A stretch of 64,000 nucleotides of DNA from Alteromonas sp. KUL106 (lineage in GTDB: Bacteria; Pseudomonadota; Gammaproteobacteria; Enterobacterales; Alteromonadaceae), in the NCBI RefSeq assembly GCF_009811415.1, contig NZ_BLIG01000027.1:1-64000 (forward strand), given 5' to 3'. Both the position numbers and the translations under genes were made by a program. The notes under the pieces were generated by a model, which saw nothing but the letters and a program-made list of their open reading frames with translations, ran no database searches and was not told where the DNA came from. Below are positions 1-8,888 of the stretch, piece after piece. Within the stretch, counting starts at the first letter, position 1; each line of letters starts with the position of its first letter.

Positions 1-1061
1 TCTTTATAGATAGCTACGGTAAGGTTTCCCTCGGTATCTATGCTAGCGCGGTACATACCTGCCGAGTTAAATGGCATAGCAATATTACCTTTGCCATCAA
101 TAGCAATAACCCCACCGTCGCCACCGGCTTCAACTAACACATTGTGAACAACCGTGTTAGCCGCCTGGTCTAGCGTTACTTCTTGATATTTCATGCGGGC
201 ACAAATATCAGCTGCCACATGATAACGAATAAAATACTCCCCATGCCCAGTTGCAGAGACAGCGCAGCTTTCGTTATCAGCATACGTACCAGCGCCAATT
301 ACCGGTGAATCCCCTATTCTTCCATAGCGCTTTGCCGTCATTCCGCCTGTTGAAGTGCCCGCAACTATATTACCGTCGCGGTCTAATACAACAGCGCCAA
401 CGGTTCCAAAGCGTTCATTACCCTGCTGTGAGCCATAACCGTTCGAGGCTTGCTCCATTCGCGCCTTCACTCTATCAAGCGCTTCTTTACGAAACTCTGT
501 ATCAAAAATAGCATTGTCGACCTGCTCAAGGCCATTTTCTTTTGCGTATTCTTCAGCTCCTTTCCCAGATAGCATTACGTGGGGTGACTCGTTCATTACC
601 AGTAGTGCCGCTTCAATTGGGCTTCGAATGGTTTTTACACCGGCTACGGCACCCGCGTTTTTACTGCCGCCATGCATGATTGAGGCATCGAGCTCGTGCT
701 CTCCGTCAAAGGTGTATACTGCGCCAATTCCCGCATTAAACAATGGGGAGCTTTCAAGAATTTTGATGGTCTCTACCACCGCAACTTCCCCTTTCTCCCC
801 CTTCATTAAAAGCGTATACCCATGCTTAACCGCGTTTGACAATACTTCTTTGTAAGCCGCCTCTTTGTCTGGCGTCATCGACGATTTCAGGATAGTGCCC
901 GCTCCGCCGTGTATAGCAATAGCAACTTTGGGGGGGTGTTGCTCATCATCCATAGCAAAAACATTTCCACTTGACGCGATTGTCGTCATCGCCACTGTAC
1001 TTAGCGCCAAAATGGTATTGCATACGCTTTTAACTGGTCTGAAACAAAATGTCCTATTCAA
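1..1061 (-). CDS. Isoaspartyl peptidase/L-asparaginase, exported (3' end outside window)
   Basis: Ntn-hydrolase of the plant-type asparaginase/isoaspartyl peptidase family, which removes isoaspartyl dipeptides or asparagine after self-cleavage. Reading the minus strand gives an N-terminal hydrophobic signal-like segment, then AIAIHGGAGTI, the family's opening motif. FGTVGAVVLD follows, with the nucleophilic Thr codon at 402-404, then a GGMTAKRYGRIGDSPVIGAG-type substrate loop. The likely start is a TTG at 1061 preceded by AGGAG about 8 bases upstream; no ATG in this frame allows a full signal peptide. The gene runs off the left edge, so only about 353 codons are present. It is divergent from sbcB. 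The family call is firm; export is inferred from the hydrophobic N-terminus. Confidence 0.88.
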   Translation of the reverse strand, partial: MNRTFCFRPVKSVCNTILALSTVAMTTIASSGNVFAMDDEQHPPKVAIAIHGGAGTILKSSMTPDKEAAYKEVLSNAVKHGYTLLMKGEKGEVAVVETIKILESSPLFNAGIGAVYTFDGEHELDASIMHGGSKNAGAVAGVKTIRSPIEAALLVMNESPHVMLSGKGAEEYAKENGLEQVDNAIFDTEFRKEALDRVKARMEQASNGYGSQQGNERFGTVGAVVLDRDGNIVAGTSTGGMTAKRYGRIGDSPVIGAGTYADNESCAVSATGHGEYFIRYHVAADICARMKYQEVTLDQAANTVVHNVLVEAGGDGGVIAIDGKGNIAMPFNSAGMYRASIDTEGNLTVAIYK

Positions 1062-1380
1062 TCTATGTACTCCTGAAAAAATGAATCGCTGAGTGTATTG
1101 CCTTTGCGTTGACGTTTATTAAAACAACACTTGCCAATGCTTAATCACTAAAATGACACATTAGTAAAGGACAAGCTAGGGTGTTTCATGGCACGAATGA
1201 AAGCAAACGCGTATCAAATTTAATACAGCATTGCAGATTTAATTTACAGGCGTTACATCATAATTTCACCGCTCTCTTTCAACGGTTTGTGATTTGCGGC
1301 CTGACTATATAACCGCCAGCATTTGGTATTGTATTTTACGCAGTGTACACTGCGTGTAATATTTCATTGAAAACGCACCG
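1062..1380. other. Divergent intergenic region between asparaginase and sbcB
   Basis: This 319-base spacer separates two divergent genes and should hold both promoters. I see no convincing small ORF or RNA. The only striking element is the perfect palindrome at 1338-1355, described separately. Confidence 0.6.
1338..1355. promoter_or_regulatory. 18-bp perfect palindrome upstream of sbcB
   Basis: ACGCAGTGTACACTGCGT is its own reverse complement over all 18 bases and ends about 25 bases before the sbcB start. Its length and position fit a homodimeric repressor operator overlapping the promoter. It does not match the LexA CTGT-N8-ACAG pattern. The bound regulator is unknown. Confidence 0.4.
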
Positions 1381-2817
1381 GTGGTTATGCATACACCTAC
1401 ATTTTTGTGGCACGATTTTGAAACCTTTGGCACAAGCCCACAAAAAGATCTCCCTTGCCAATTCGCAGCCGTTAGAACGGATATGGATTTAAATATTATT
1501 GGCAAACCTATCAACATAATGAGCGCGATTGCCAACGATTATTTACCTCATCCAGAGGCGTGTTTGGTCACGGGAATAACGCCTCAACAAACGATCAGAG
1601 ATGGCTCAAACGAGGCAGATTTTGCAGCCAAAATCTATCAAGAAATGTCTACTCCGAATACCTGTAGCGTAGGCTTCAACAGCATTCGTTTTGACGATGA
1701 GGTGTCACGCTATCTATTTTATAGAAACTTTTATGACCCCTATTCACGAGAATGGCGCAACGGAAATAGCCGGTGGGATATTATTGATGTGGCAAGGGCC
1801 TGCTATGCATTAAGGCCGGATGGGATACATTGGCCGTTGCGCGAGGATGGTGCGCCAAGCTTTAAACTCGAGGCACTCACTGCTGCAAATAACATTGGCC
1901 ACGACAACGCTCACGATGCGTTAAACGATGTGTATGCCACAATATCGCTGGCTAAGCTTATCAAAGAGAAGCAGCCTCGCTTATTTGAATATGCACTCTC
2001 GTTGCGAAATAAACATACGGTAATGCAACAAATTGATTTGAGTAAACCATCTGTACTGTTGCATATATCTTCTAAGTTACCCGCTTCTCAAGGATGCTGT
2101 ACGTGGGTAATGCCCATCGCTAAACACCCCACTAATTCAAACGCATTTATTGTCATCGATCTGTCTCACGATATCGAAAGTTTAATCAATGACACCACCG
2201 AAGAGATTAAACAAGCGCTGTATGCGCCGGCTGATACGTTTGACGATCCACGAGAGCGGCCGGGCATTAAGCTTATTCACGTAAATCGTTCCCCTTTTAT
2301 AACCACCGCGAAAGCGATGACAGAGGATAATGCGCAGCGATTAGGCTTAAACAGAGAGCGCTGCTTAGATAATTATAAAAAGCTGGCAAACACGCCAGAA
2401 CTTGCCAGCAAACTCATTGGTCTATACGAGAGTGAACAACACGATAAAGAACACGATATCGACCATGCATTGTACAGTGGCGGCTTTTTAAACGACGAAG
2501 ACAGACGCTGGTGTGACAGCGTCATTCAAGCCCAGCCAGAAGCCCTCGCCACGTTCAGTGATAAAACCCAACACGAAGGGCTAAAAAAGCAACTTTTTCG
2601 ATATCGAGCACGGAATTATCCACATACGTTGACTGCTGATGAGATGACAAAATGGCAGTATCATCGTCAAGCACGCCTGACGGACCCTGCTTTTCATGGG
2701 TCCATTACAATGGAGACCTACTTGATGAGGCTGGAATCACTTGCACATCAACACAGTGATAATCCCGACAAGCAAGCTATTCTGCGTGCCCTTTATCAAT
2801 ATGCCGAAAACCTTTGA
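1381..2817 (+). CDS. sbcB: Exodeoxyribonuclease I
   Basis: Processive 3'-5' single-strand DNA exonuclease acting in mismatch repair and recombination. The DEDDh residues are visible: D12 and E14 in HDFETFG, D105/D106 in IRFDDE, H178 in NAHDA and D183 in NDVYATI. The exonuclease domain is followed by an SH3-like region and the helical C-terminal domain typical of ExoI; 478 residues matches the usual length of about 475. The start is either this GTG or the ATG two codons downstream at 1387; neither has a strong Shine-Dalgarno sequence. It appears monocistronic, with a palindrome just upstream. Confidence 0.95.
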   Translation: MVMHTPTFLWHDFETFGTSPQKDLPCQFAAVRTDMDLNIIGKPINIMSAIANDYLPHPEACLVTGITPQQTIRDGSNEADFAAKIYQEMSTPNTCSVGFNSIRFDDEVSRYLFYRNFYDPYSREWRNGNSRWDIIDVARACYALRPDGIHWPLREDGAPSFKLEALTAANNIGHDNAHDALNDVYATISLAKLIKEKQPRLFEYALSLRNKHTVMQQIDLSKPSVLLHISSKLPASQGCCTWVMPIAKHPTNSNAFIVIDLSHDIESLINDTTEEIKQALYAPADTFDDPRERPGIKLIHVNRSPFITTAKAMTEDNAQRLGLNRERCLDNYKKLANTPELASKLIGLYESEQHDKEHDIDHALYSGGFLNDEDRRWCDSVIQAQPEALATFSDKTQHEGLKKQLFRYRARNYPHTLTADEMTKWQYHRQARLTDPAFHGSITMETYLMRLESLAHQHSDNPDKQAILRALYQYAENL

Positions 2818-2942
2818 CGGAGGTTTTATAACGTCATAAATTAAATGAGCCAAGACAAGGACGGCAATCTTTGAATCAGGGTCAAGGAAAGCGTTTATGC
2901 TGCCGATAATAATAATTCACGTGCGCAAGGGAAAAAGAAGTC

Positions 2943-4598
2943 ATGAATGGCGTAACAATCAGTTTCGATAAATCTAGAACCTACATAAACCTCATGCTAA
3001 ACCCGTCTGAATTTACGTCAGAGGTGGATATAAGAGAGGTTAGGACACAGCTAGAGAGTGGAGAAACAAAACGACTTTACGTTTCAGAAAAGGCCTTAAA
3101 AACAGCCTGTGACACTGCAAATCACTACTTTAAAACCGGTGATGGTACTATCGTTCAGGAGCGCATAGGTGAACGCAAAAATGCAGAGGTTGAGTTCAGG
3201 GTACCAGAAGACGGTATGCAGGCGAACCTTATCCTGACCACACCGTATGGCGGTAAGCTTCCTTCACTAAGCACAATTAAATCTTTGGCGATTAAAAATA
3301 GAGTGGTTCGTGGCCTAAGTACCAAAATCATAACCTCGATGCTCAACACTGCCAAACAATCTGAGCCTGGTACCGTTCTTGAAGAAACGGTGGCAAAAGG
3401 GCTTCCCGCTCGCAATGGTAGAAACTCCAAGTTCATTCCACTTGTGCCTAATGCGCTAGAGCGGGTGCTTAAGCCTCAAACCAACGATGGCGAGCGCGTT
3501 GATATGCGAAATCTGGGTGAAGTGATCTGTGTGAAAGCCAATACTCCCGTTCTAAGACGCACAGCTCCCACACAAGGTCGCTCTGGTTTTGACGTTAAGG
3601 GTAATAAAATTCCTGCGGTGTCTGGTGAGTGGGTTGACTTTAAAATGGGCAGCGGCACCGTTGTTTCAGACAACGACGCCAATCTCCTTATGTCTTCTAT
3701 TTCTGGAATGCCCAAATATCGCGACCAGATCATGAATATCGATGACACTTTCATTTGCAACGGTGTGAACGTAGGTACTGGCCACGTTAATTACGAGGGT
3801 GCAGTGTTGGTTAATGGTGATGTCACTGAGAAAATGCAAATCAAAGCCGCTGGTGACGTAACCATTAATGGCTTTGTTGAGTCAGCGTATATCGAAGCAG
3901 GCGGTGACATTATCATCACCGAAGGCGCGATGGGCAAAGTGAACGACGCTCAAGGCGAATATCAGTGCAAACTCATCGCAGCCGGCAGTATCCACATTCA
4001 GCATGGTCAAGGTATTGATGTTCAGTGCAGTGGCAATGTAACCGTAGGACGGCAGCTTGCATATAGCCGTCTTCGCTGCGGTGGCGCGGTTATCGTTGGG
4101 CAAATTGACAAACCAATGGGCAACCTTTTTGCGTGCGAAATTATCAGTCAGGAAAGGGTTGAAGCGGGCACGTTAGGCGCGGTGTCTGGCAGTACCTTAA
4201 AAGTAGACTTCAGCCCCGGTTTTAACTTGTTGTTAGAACGAAAAGATTCGTTAGATGAACTGCTGCGGCAAATTCGTGAAAATAACTTGAAGCATAAAGA
4301 AAAAATAACCCTTATTCAGAGTAAAAAAATTCCGAAAGAACTTCAGCGCAAAGCGGCTGAAGCAGTTGAACTGTTTAATAATGAAAGTGCTTTGCTGGAA
4401 TGGTTGGAAAATAAAGCCAACGAAGTGAAAACGGCCAAAGAAAGCTATCAGTCAGATATAAAACTTATCGCTAACAAGCGCCTATATCCCGGCGTATCGG
4501 CCAAGCTAAACAACCGAAACTGGCGCTCTGAGAGGGAATACGATCGTGCTCGAATCCACTACGATTCCCACCAATGGCATTACGAACCCATCGTCTAG
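2943..4598 (+). CDS. FapA-like (DUF342) domain protein
   Basis: The protein of 551 residues resembles the FapA/DUF342 family: a less conserved N-terminal part, then a beta-rich repetitive region (GTGHVNYEGAVLVNGDV, AAGDVTINGFVESAYIEAGG, AAGSIHIQHGQG) like the FapA beta-solenoid, and a C-terminal charged coiled coil at about residues 425-500. In Vibrio, FapA-type proteins take part in polarity and phosphotransferase-linked signalling. Whether this one does so is unknown. It stands alone, 125 bases after sbcB and convergent with the next gene. No signal peptide or membrane helix is seen, so it is probably cytoplasmic. Confidence 0.75.
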   Translation: MNGVTISFDKSRTYINLMLNPSEFTSEVDIREVRTQLESGETKRLYVSEKALKTACDTANHYFKTGDGTIVQERIGERKNAEVEFRVPEDGMQANLILTTPYGGKLPSLSTIKSLAIKNRVVRGLSTKIITSMLNTAKQSEPGTVLEETVAKGLPARNGRNSKFIPLVPNALERVLKPQTNDGERVDMRNLGEVICVKANTPVLRRTAPTQGRSGFDVKGNKIPAVSGEWVDFKMGSGTVVSDNDANLLMSSISGMPKYRDQIMNIDDTFICNGVNVGTGHVNYEGAVLVNGDVTEKMQIKAAGDVTINGFVESAYIEAGGDIIITEGAMGKVNDAQGEYQCKLIAAGSIHIQHGQGIDVQCSGNVTVGRQLAYSRLRCGGAVIVGQIDKPMGNLFACEIISQERVEAGTLGAVSGSTLKVDFSPGFNLLLERKDSLDELLRQIRENNLKHKEKITLIQSKKIPKELQRKAAEAVELFNNESALLEWLENKANEVKTAKESYQSDIKLIANKRLYPGVSAKLNNRNWRSEREYDRARIHYDSHQWHYEPIV

Positions 4599-4626
4599 TC
4601 TTATGCTTTAATGTGCTGCTCAACGC

Positions 4627-4648
4627 AATCGATATAAGGTTATCGATT
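4627..4648. repeat. Inverted repeat in convergent spacer
   Basis: AATCGATA and TATCGATT form an 8-bp stem with a 6-base loop between two convergent genes. There is no clear U-tract on either strand, so terminator function is only a possibility. Confidence 0.3.
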
Positions 4649-4773
4649 ACCTTGGGTAGCGCACTGTCTTGTCCCCTCCCGGACGCACAAGTCATTCGGT
4701 ATAAATTGAGGGAATGCAGGAATGCAAAAAACACACGACACACCAACACAATGAGTCATGCCGTCAGAGCGGA

Positions 4774-6222
4774 TTATTGAGCCACACTCACGTTGCCAAA
4801 CCCACGGCGCTTAGACTGATATAGGGCTTTAGTCGTACGCTCCATCCATTCGGGAAACTCTTCAGATTCTTTTAACTCAGACAACCCCATTGCCACATTA
4901 AAATTGTCACTTAATTGATAGTGACCCGTAAGGCATGCGAGCAAGCGTTCTGCAAGAATTTGGGCTGCGTCTAACTCCGTTTGGGGACATAGAATGATAA
5001 ATTGCTCCCCGTTAAATCTAGACACGACATCGACTTCTCTCACTGTATTTAGACAATGCGTTGCCACAGCTCGAAGTGTTTCCTCCCGCGCTGCCGCGTC
5101 AAGCGGGAGCCCACCCTCTTGCGATGGCGTTAACTCAAGAATAATCAGTGATGCAGTTGTATGAAAACGGTTGAACCGAGAAATCTCCTCCTCCGCTCGC
5201 TGAATCATATGGTTACGATTGTACAATCCAGTGACTTTGTCGTGGGCAGTGAGGAAACCTAATGTTCGGTTTTTCTCTAGCAACGTTGCCTGCAGCGCGG
5301 ATATTTCTTCGTTTTTCTGGCTTATTATTCGTTTATAACGGCCCACATGTCGATTACGTGATGTGAGCCAAAGTAAGCTGATAAAAACGATAATGGTTGC
5401 CAAAATCATCACGGAATAATTGCGACTATAGCGGATTTGGACATTGTTCCATTGCTTGTAGATTTGTACTTTTCGAGTTTCTGGAATACGCTCAATGGCA
5501 AAATTTAATTTCTCGACTAAGTGACCGTAAGACTTGTTGACGCCGAAGGCCAGAGAATCGAATGGCTCTGCATAGCCAACAATATTCAAATCTTCCAACT
5601 TCAAATTATTGATATGCATATTAACGCTCATCAATGAGCCCACCATGACATCAAATTCGTCGTTTTCAAGCTGCTTCAAGCCCTCTTCTTCTGAGGGTAT
5701 AAGTTTTAAACGCAGTCCCGGGTAGTGACGAGAGATATATTCCACCTGCCGATAACCTTGAACGATGCCAACCGTGCGATTCCCAATGCCTGAATATCCT
5801 TGAAGCATGGGCGTGCCGGCTTTAGCGACAAGCACGTTGGGCGCTTCAAAATACGGCATACTGAAATCTAAAAATTGTTTTCTATAATCGGACGTATTCA
5901 ACATAGGGATAAGCTGACATTTCCCTCGTTGAACATATTCTAGGCTTTGCTGCCAACTGTCCGTTCGCACAAGTGTGAATTTCAGATCGGCAATATCGGC
6001 GATTAAATCCATGTATTGGGCCGAAATACCCACGTGTATTCCGTTTCTAATCGCCTCATAAGGCGCCCAGTTAGGGTCGATACAATAAGTGACTTCTTGA
6101 GGAGATGTGGGTGAAACCTGTTCTTCAGGAGCAGCGTTTAGGAGCCCGCTAAAAAAGCTCACCCCTATAAACAAAAAACGGACCAGACAACACTTTTCTA
6201 TTTTTTTCAACCACACACCCAA
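4774..6222 (-). CDS. Periplasmic solute-binding sensor with degenerate GGDEF domain
   Basis: Layout: signal peptide or anchor (residues about 10-30), a bacterial solute-binding protein family 3 domain (about 43-262), one membrane helix (about 270-288), a short coiled coil, then a GGDEF-type domain (about 325-480). The design is that of a membrane diguanylate cyclase sensing an extracellular amino-acid-like ligand. The active-site loop is altered: where GG[DE]EF is expected the sequence is NGEQF (404-408). The usual DxD...ND metal and substrate motif is replaced by ELTPSQ around 363-368. Cyclic-di-GMP synthesis is therefore doubtful, and the protein may act as a receptor or by protein contact. 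It is transcribed alone, facing the FapA-like gene. Confidence 0.82.
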   Translation of the reverse strand: MGVWLKKIEKCCLVRFLFIGVSFFSGLLNAAPEEQVSPTSPQEVTYCIDPNWAPYEAIRNGIHVGISAQYMDLIADIADLKFTLVRTDSWQQSLEYVQRGKCQLIPMLNTSDYRKQFLDFSMPYFEAPNVLVAKAGTPMLQGYSGIGNRTVGIVQGYRQVEYISRHYPGLRLKLIPSEEEGLKQLENDEFDVMVGSLMSVNMHINNLKLEDLNIVGYAEPFDSLAFGVNKSYGHLVEKLNFAIERIPETRKVQIYKQWNNVQIRYSRNYSVMILATIIVFISLLWLTSRNRHVGRYKRIISQKNEEISALQATLLEKNRTLGFLTAHDKVTGLYNRNHMIQRAEEEISRFNRFHTTASLIILELTPSQEGGLPLDAAAREETLRAVATHCLNTVREVDVVSRFNGEQFIILCPQTELDAAQILAERLLACLTGHYQLSDNFNVAMGLSELKESEEFPEWMERTTKALYQSKRRGFGNVSVAQ

Positions 6223-6475
6223 ATACTTACCAAAAACAACGACAACCGCGAAGTATTAAGCGTTATCAATCAAAATGCAATTAAATCGCGGAAGAACGTG
6301 TCTAATACCAATCCACATAGATAATCGTCCACTCAGAAAGGCGAGTTTAAAGTGTCCGTACTCTTTGTTGTGTCACCTTGATGTAGCACCACTATACCTG
6401 CGGAAACACGTCGCGATTACGAACATTTTAAGTCTCGCTGTGGGGGTAATTATCTTTGCTAAATGGTATTATCGC

Positions 6476-7711
6476 TTAGGTAACGCTCTGTTTTTGCTGA
6501 AAAACAGCATTTTCATAGCGCTTCTCAACCATAATCTCACTCAGTTTTTGTACGGCTCTTTCCACGTTGGCAAAACTCAGGTACAGAGGCGCAAACCCAA
6601 CACGCAAAATATTAGGGGCGCGAAAATCGGCGATCACGCCCTCGGCTATCCATGCTTGGCAAATCGCATAGGCCTCATCATGAGCGAGCGCCAGCTGACT
6701 CCCTCTTACATCAATAGGTGGGCTCACGTGCGTGAAATGTTCTAAAACGCCCGATCGTTTTGCCTCAGCAATAAAAAAGGCTTGAAGCTTCTTGGACTTT
6801 TCATCGATAGCCTTTAGCGACACATCCTCAAACACATCGAGCGCTGCATCTAGGATACTCATTCCGATAACGCCGGGTGTACCACATAAATTTTGCTTAA
6901 CTGAATTATCAGGCGCGTAATCGGGGGAAAATGAAAAGGGAGCGCTGTGCCCCATCCAACCAGATAACGGTTGTTTGTAATTTGCTTGATGACGTTCAGC
7001 GACATAGATAAATGCGGGCGCTCCTGGACCACCGTTTAAATATTTGTATGTACAGCCAACGGCAAAATCAACATTGCTAGCATCTAGACAAACCGGAAAC
7101 GCGCCCGCACTGTGGGCAAGATCCCATAAAGTCAGGATATTCTTATCCTGTGCTTGCTCAGTGATGCTCTTCATGTCCAATTTAAGGCCGGTTCTGAAAT
7201 TAACCTGAGTGAGCATCAAAACAGCAATATCATCGGATAACTGAGCACCAATATTCGATTCATCGATATATCGCACGCTGTATTCATCCCCTAAGAGTTC
7301 CAGCAAACCTTGAACCATATAAATGTCTGTTGGAAAGTTATCGCGAGTGGTGGCAATGACTTTTCGCCCGGGACGCATCTTTAATGCAGCGCTCAGCACC
7401 TTGAATAAATTAATAGAAATCGAGTCACAGCAAATCACCTGTCCGCGCTTTGCGCCGATAAGCTGTCCAATCTTGTCGCCTACGTGCTGAGGTAGAGAAA
7501 TCCACTGATGTTTGTTCCAGCTTGTTATGAGGTCTTGCCCCCATTGATGTTTAACCACTTCATTTGCGCGGGCTTCGGCTGACTTAGGTAGTGGGCCAAG
7601 CGAATTACCATCAAGATAAATAGTGTTATCTGGCAGAGAAAATGCTTCTACTTTTCTGGCAAGAGGGTCTTTGTTATCGAGTTGCTCTGCGGAAAAAACC
7701 TTATTAATCAT
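6476..7711 (-). CDS. kynU: Kynureninase
   Basis: PLP-dependent hydrolase that splits L-kynurenine into anthranilate and alanine in tryptophan catabolism. From the ATG at 7711 the protein is 411 residues, the normal length. It shows LDGNSLGPLP near the N-terminus, the cofactor-contact segment DLAHSAGA (about residue 197), and the PLP lysine in CTYKYLNGGPG (K223). The frame is open for 24 more codons upstream, but that extension lies inside the preceding gene and is not conserved-looking. The start overlaps the end of the arylformamidase-like gene by 8 bases, implying translational coupling and a shared kynurenine-pathway job. No tryptophan dioxygenase gene is in the window. Confidence 0.95.
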   Translation of the reverse strand: MINKVFSAEQLDNKDPLARKVEAFSLPDNTIYLDGNSLGPLPKSAEARANEVVKHQWGQDLITSWNKHQWISLPQHVGDKIGQLIGAKRGQVICCDSISINLFKVLSAALKMRPGRKVIATTRDNFPTDIYMVQGLLELLGDEYSVRYIDESNIGAQLSDDIAVLMLTQVNFRTGLKLDMKSITEQAQDKNILTLWDLAHSAGAFPVCLDASNVDFAVGCTYKYLNGGPGAPAFIYVAERHQANYKQPLSGWMGHSAPFSFSPDYAPDNSVKQNLCGTPGVIGMSILDAALDVFEDVSLKAIDEKSKKLQAFFIAEAKRSGVLEHFTHVSPPIDVRGSQLALAHDEAYAICQAWIAEGVIADFRAPNILRVGFAPLYLSFANVERAVQKLSEIMVEKRYENAVFQQKQSVT

Positions 7712-8795
7712 GTTCACCAATAACCTCAAGTAAAGCATCAAAAGACGTGGATTCTGGGTGTAGCCAATCAAAATGGCCACCATTTTTTATTATTCGTTTT
7801 TCTGCCCCCGCCATTGTAGCGTGCTGAACAGGTACAATACTATCTGCATCCCCTTGCAATAATACAATTGGCGTATCTATGTGCTTCGCGCTTGGCGCAG
7901 CGTTCTGGTAAGCGTCTGGATTTTCAGTCGGCTTACCCTTCATGAATGCCTCGGTTGCAGTCTGACAGCTATTTGTTCCTAACGCATAGGATTGAATATC
8001 AGTAATGGCCGCCAGCCCAAAGACTCTTTTCACCCCATAGCTTGGGAAACGCTCAGATAATTGCTGAGCTGCAAGCAAGGCCAAGTGTCCACCCGCAGAG
8101 TGACCTGCAATGTATGTCTGTGAATAATCACCTTCCACTTTAATACGTTCCAATGACGCATTTATTGCATTAGTAACGTCAATTAGACTTCCCGGCCAAC
8201 CTCCGCCGTCATCGCCAACTCGACGGTACTCCATTACGTAGACACCCATCCCTAAATCTGCCAACGCACTGTACATTCCCTTCGCATGCTCGTAGCCATA
8301 AGCGTTTAACCAGCAACCACCATGTACAAATACAAGCGCTTTGCGACTGAATGTCTTAGCTTGCTTATCACGTCCGTGCCATACATACACCTGCTGCAAT
8401 GGCCCTGAGCCGTAATTAAACTGCTCATCATGCTCTCGCATTGGCAAGACACCCAATGCACCATAGGGCACTTGTGTTAAATTTTCACTGGGATTAACTG
8501 CAATTTCATTGCGTTCAGCGCCGATACTTTTTGCGTGGGTGTCATGATTATTGTTATTTTTATCGTGGGTGTCTTTGTTAGCTTTGTTAATGTGTGTGTC
8601 GCTGATAGATAGCGAAGCTGAGGATGATGAAACAGCAAGAGACGCCGGTATTTTCTCACCAGCAGCCGAGGGTAGGTCAGAACGAGGGGTGTTAACGCTG
8701 GAACTATTAAGGGGTTTTGCAATAACACTCTTGGGGCAAATGCCGATGGCTAGAACTATCGCACCGAGCGCAGTGATTTTGGCTGTCGTTTTCAT
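7704..8795 (-). CDS. Alpha/beta hydrolase, probable exported arylformamidase (kynurenine formamidase-like)
   Basis: Alpha/beta hydrolase of 363 residues with the HGGCW oxyanion motif (about 158-162) typical of arylformamidases (HGGxW), nucleophile S233 in GHSAGGH, an acid residue in GDADSIVP (about 316-318) and H341 in NGGHFDW. Its 3' end overlaps kynU by 8 bases, so N-formylkynurenine hydrolysis is the natural inference. Two oddities are present. The first 27 residues look like a signal peptide, unusual for a cytoplasmic pathway. Residues about 30-100 form a low-complexity linker containing DTH at 66, 75 and 85, two of which are encoded by exact copies of the dispersed GACACCCA motif. A general carboxylesterase is the alternative. 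Confidence 0.75.
   Translation of the reverse strand: MKTTAKITALGAIVLAIGICPKSVIAKPLNSSSVNTPRSDLPSAAGEKIPASLAVSSSSASLSISDTHINKANKDTHDKNNNNHDTHAKSIGAERNEIAVNPSENLTQVPYGALGVLPMREHDEQFNYGSGPLQQVYVWHGRDKQAKTFSRKALVFVHGGCWLNAYGYEHAKGMYSALADLGMGVYVMEYRRVGDDGGGWPGSLIDVTNAINASLERIKVEGDYSQTYIAGHSAGGHLALLAAQQLSERFPSYGVKRVFGLAAITDIQSYALGTNSCQTATEAFMKGKPTENPDAYQNAAPSAKHIDTPIVLLQGDADSIVPVQHATMAGAEKRIIKNGGHFDWLHPESTSFDALLEVIGEHD
8536..8600 (-). repeat. GACACCCA motif cluster inside the arylformamidase-like gene
   Basis: Exact copies lie at 8536-8543 and 8566-8573 and a one-mismatch copy at 8593-8600, all oriented with GACACCCA on the coding strand and all in the frame reading Asp-Thr-His. Spacings of 30 and 27 bases keep the frame. 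They sit in a linker between the signal peptide and the catalytic domain. Confidence 0.75.
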
Positions 8796-8888
8796 GATTA
8801 TTATTTTTTTCTTTCATTAAACCACAGAGTGCCACGAAATTGGTGACACCCTTTGATTAAATCTTTTACATGTAAGCCGAATTTTTTC

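Noticed and set aside
251..1092. Three open frames on the + strand at the left edge
   Set aside because: They lie opposite the asparaginase/isoaspartyl peptidase gene, whose motifs are clear on the minus strand.
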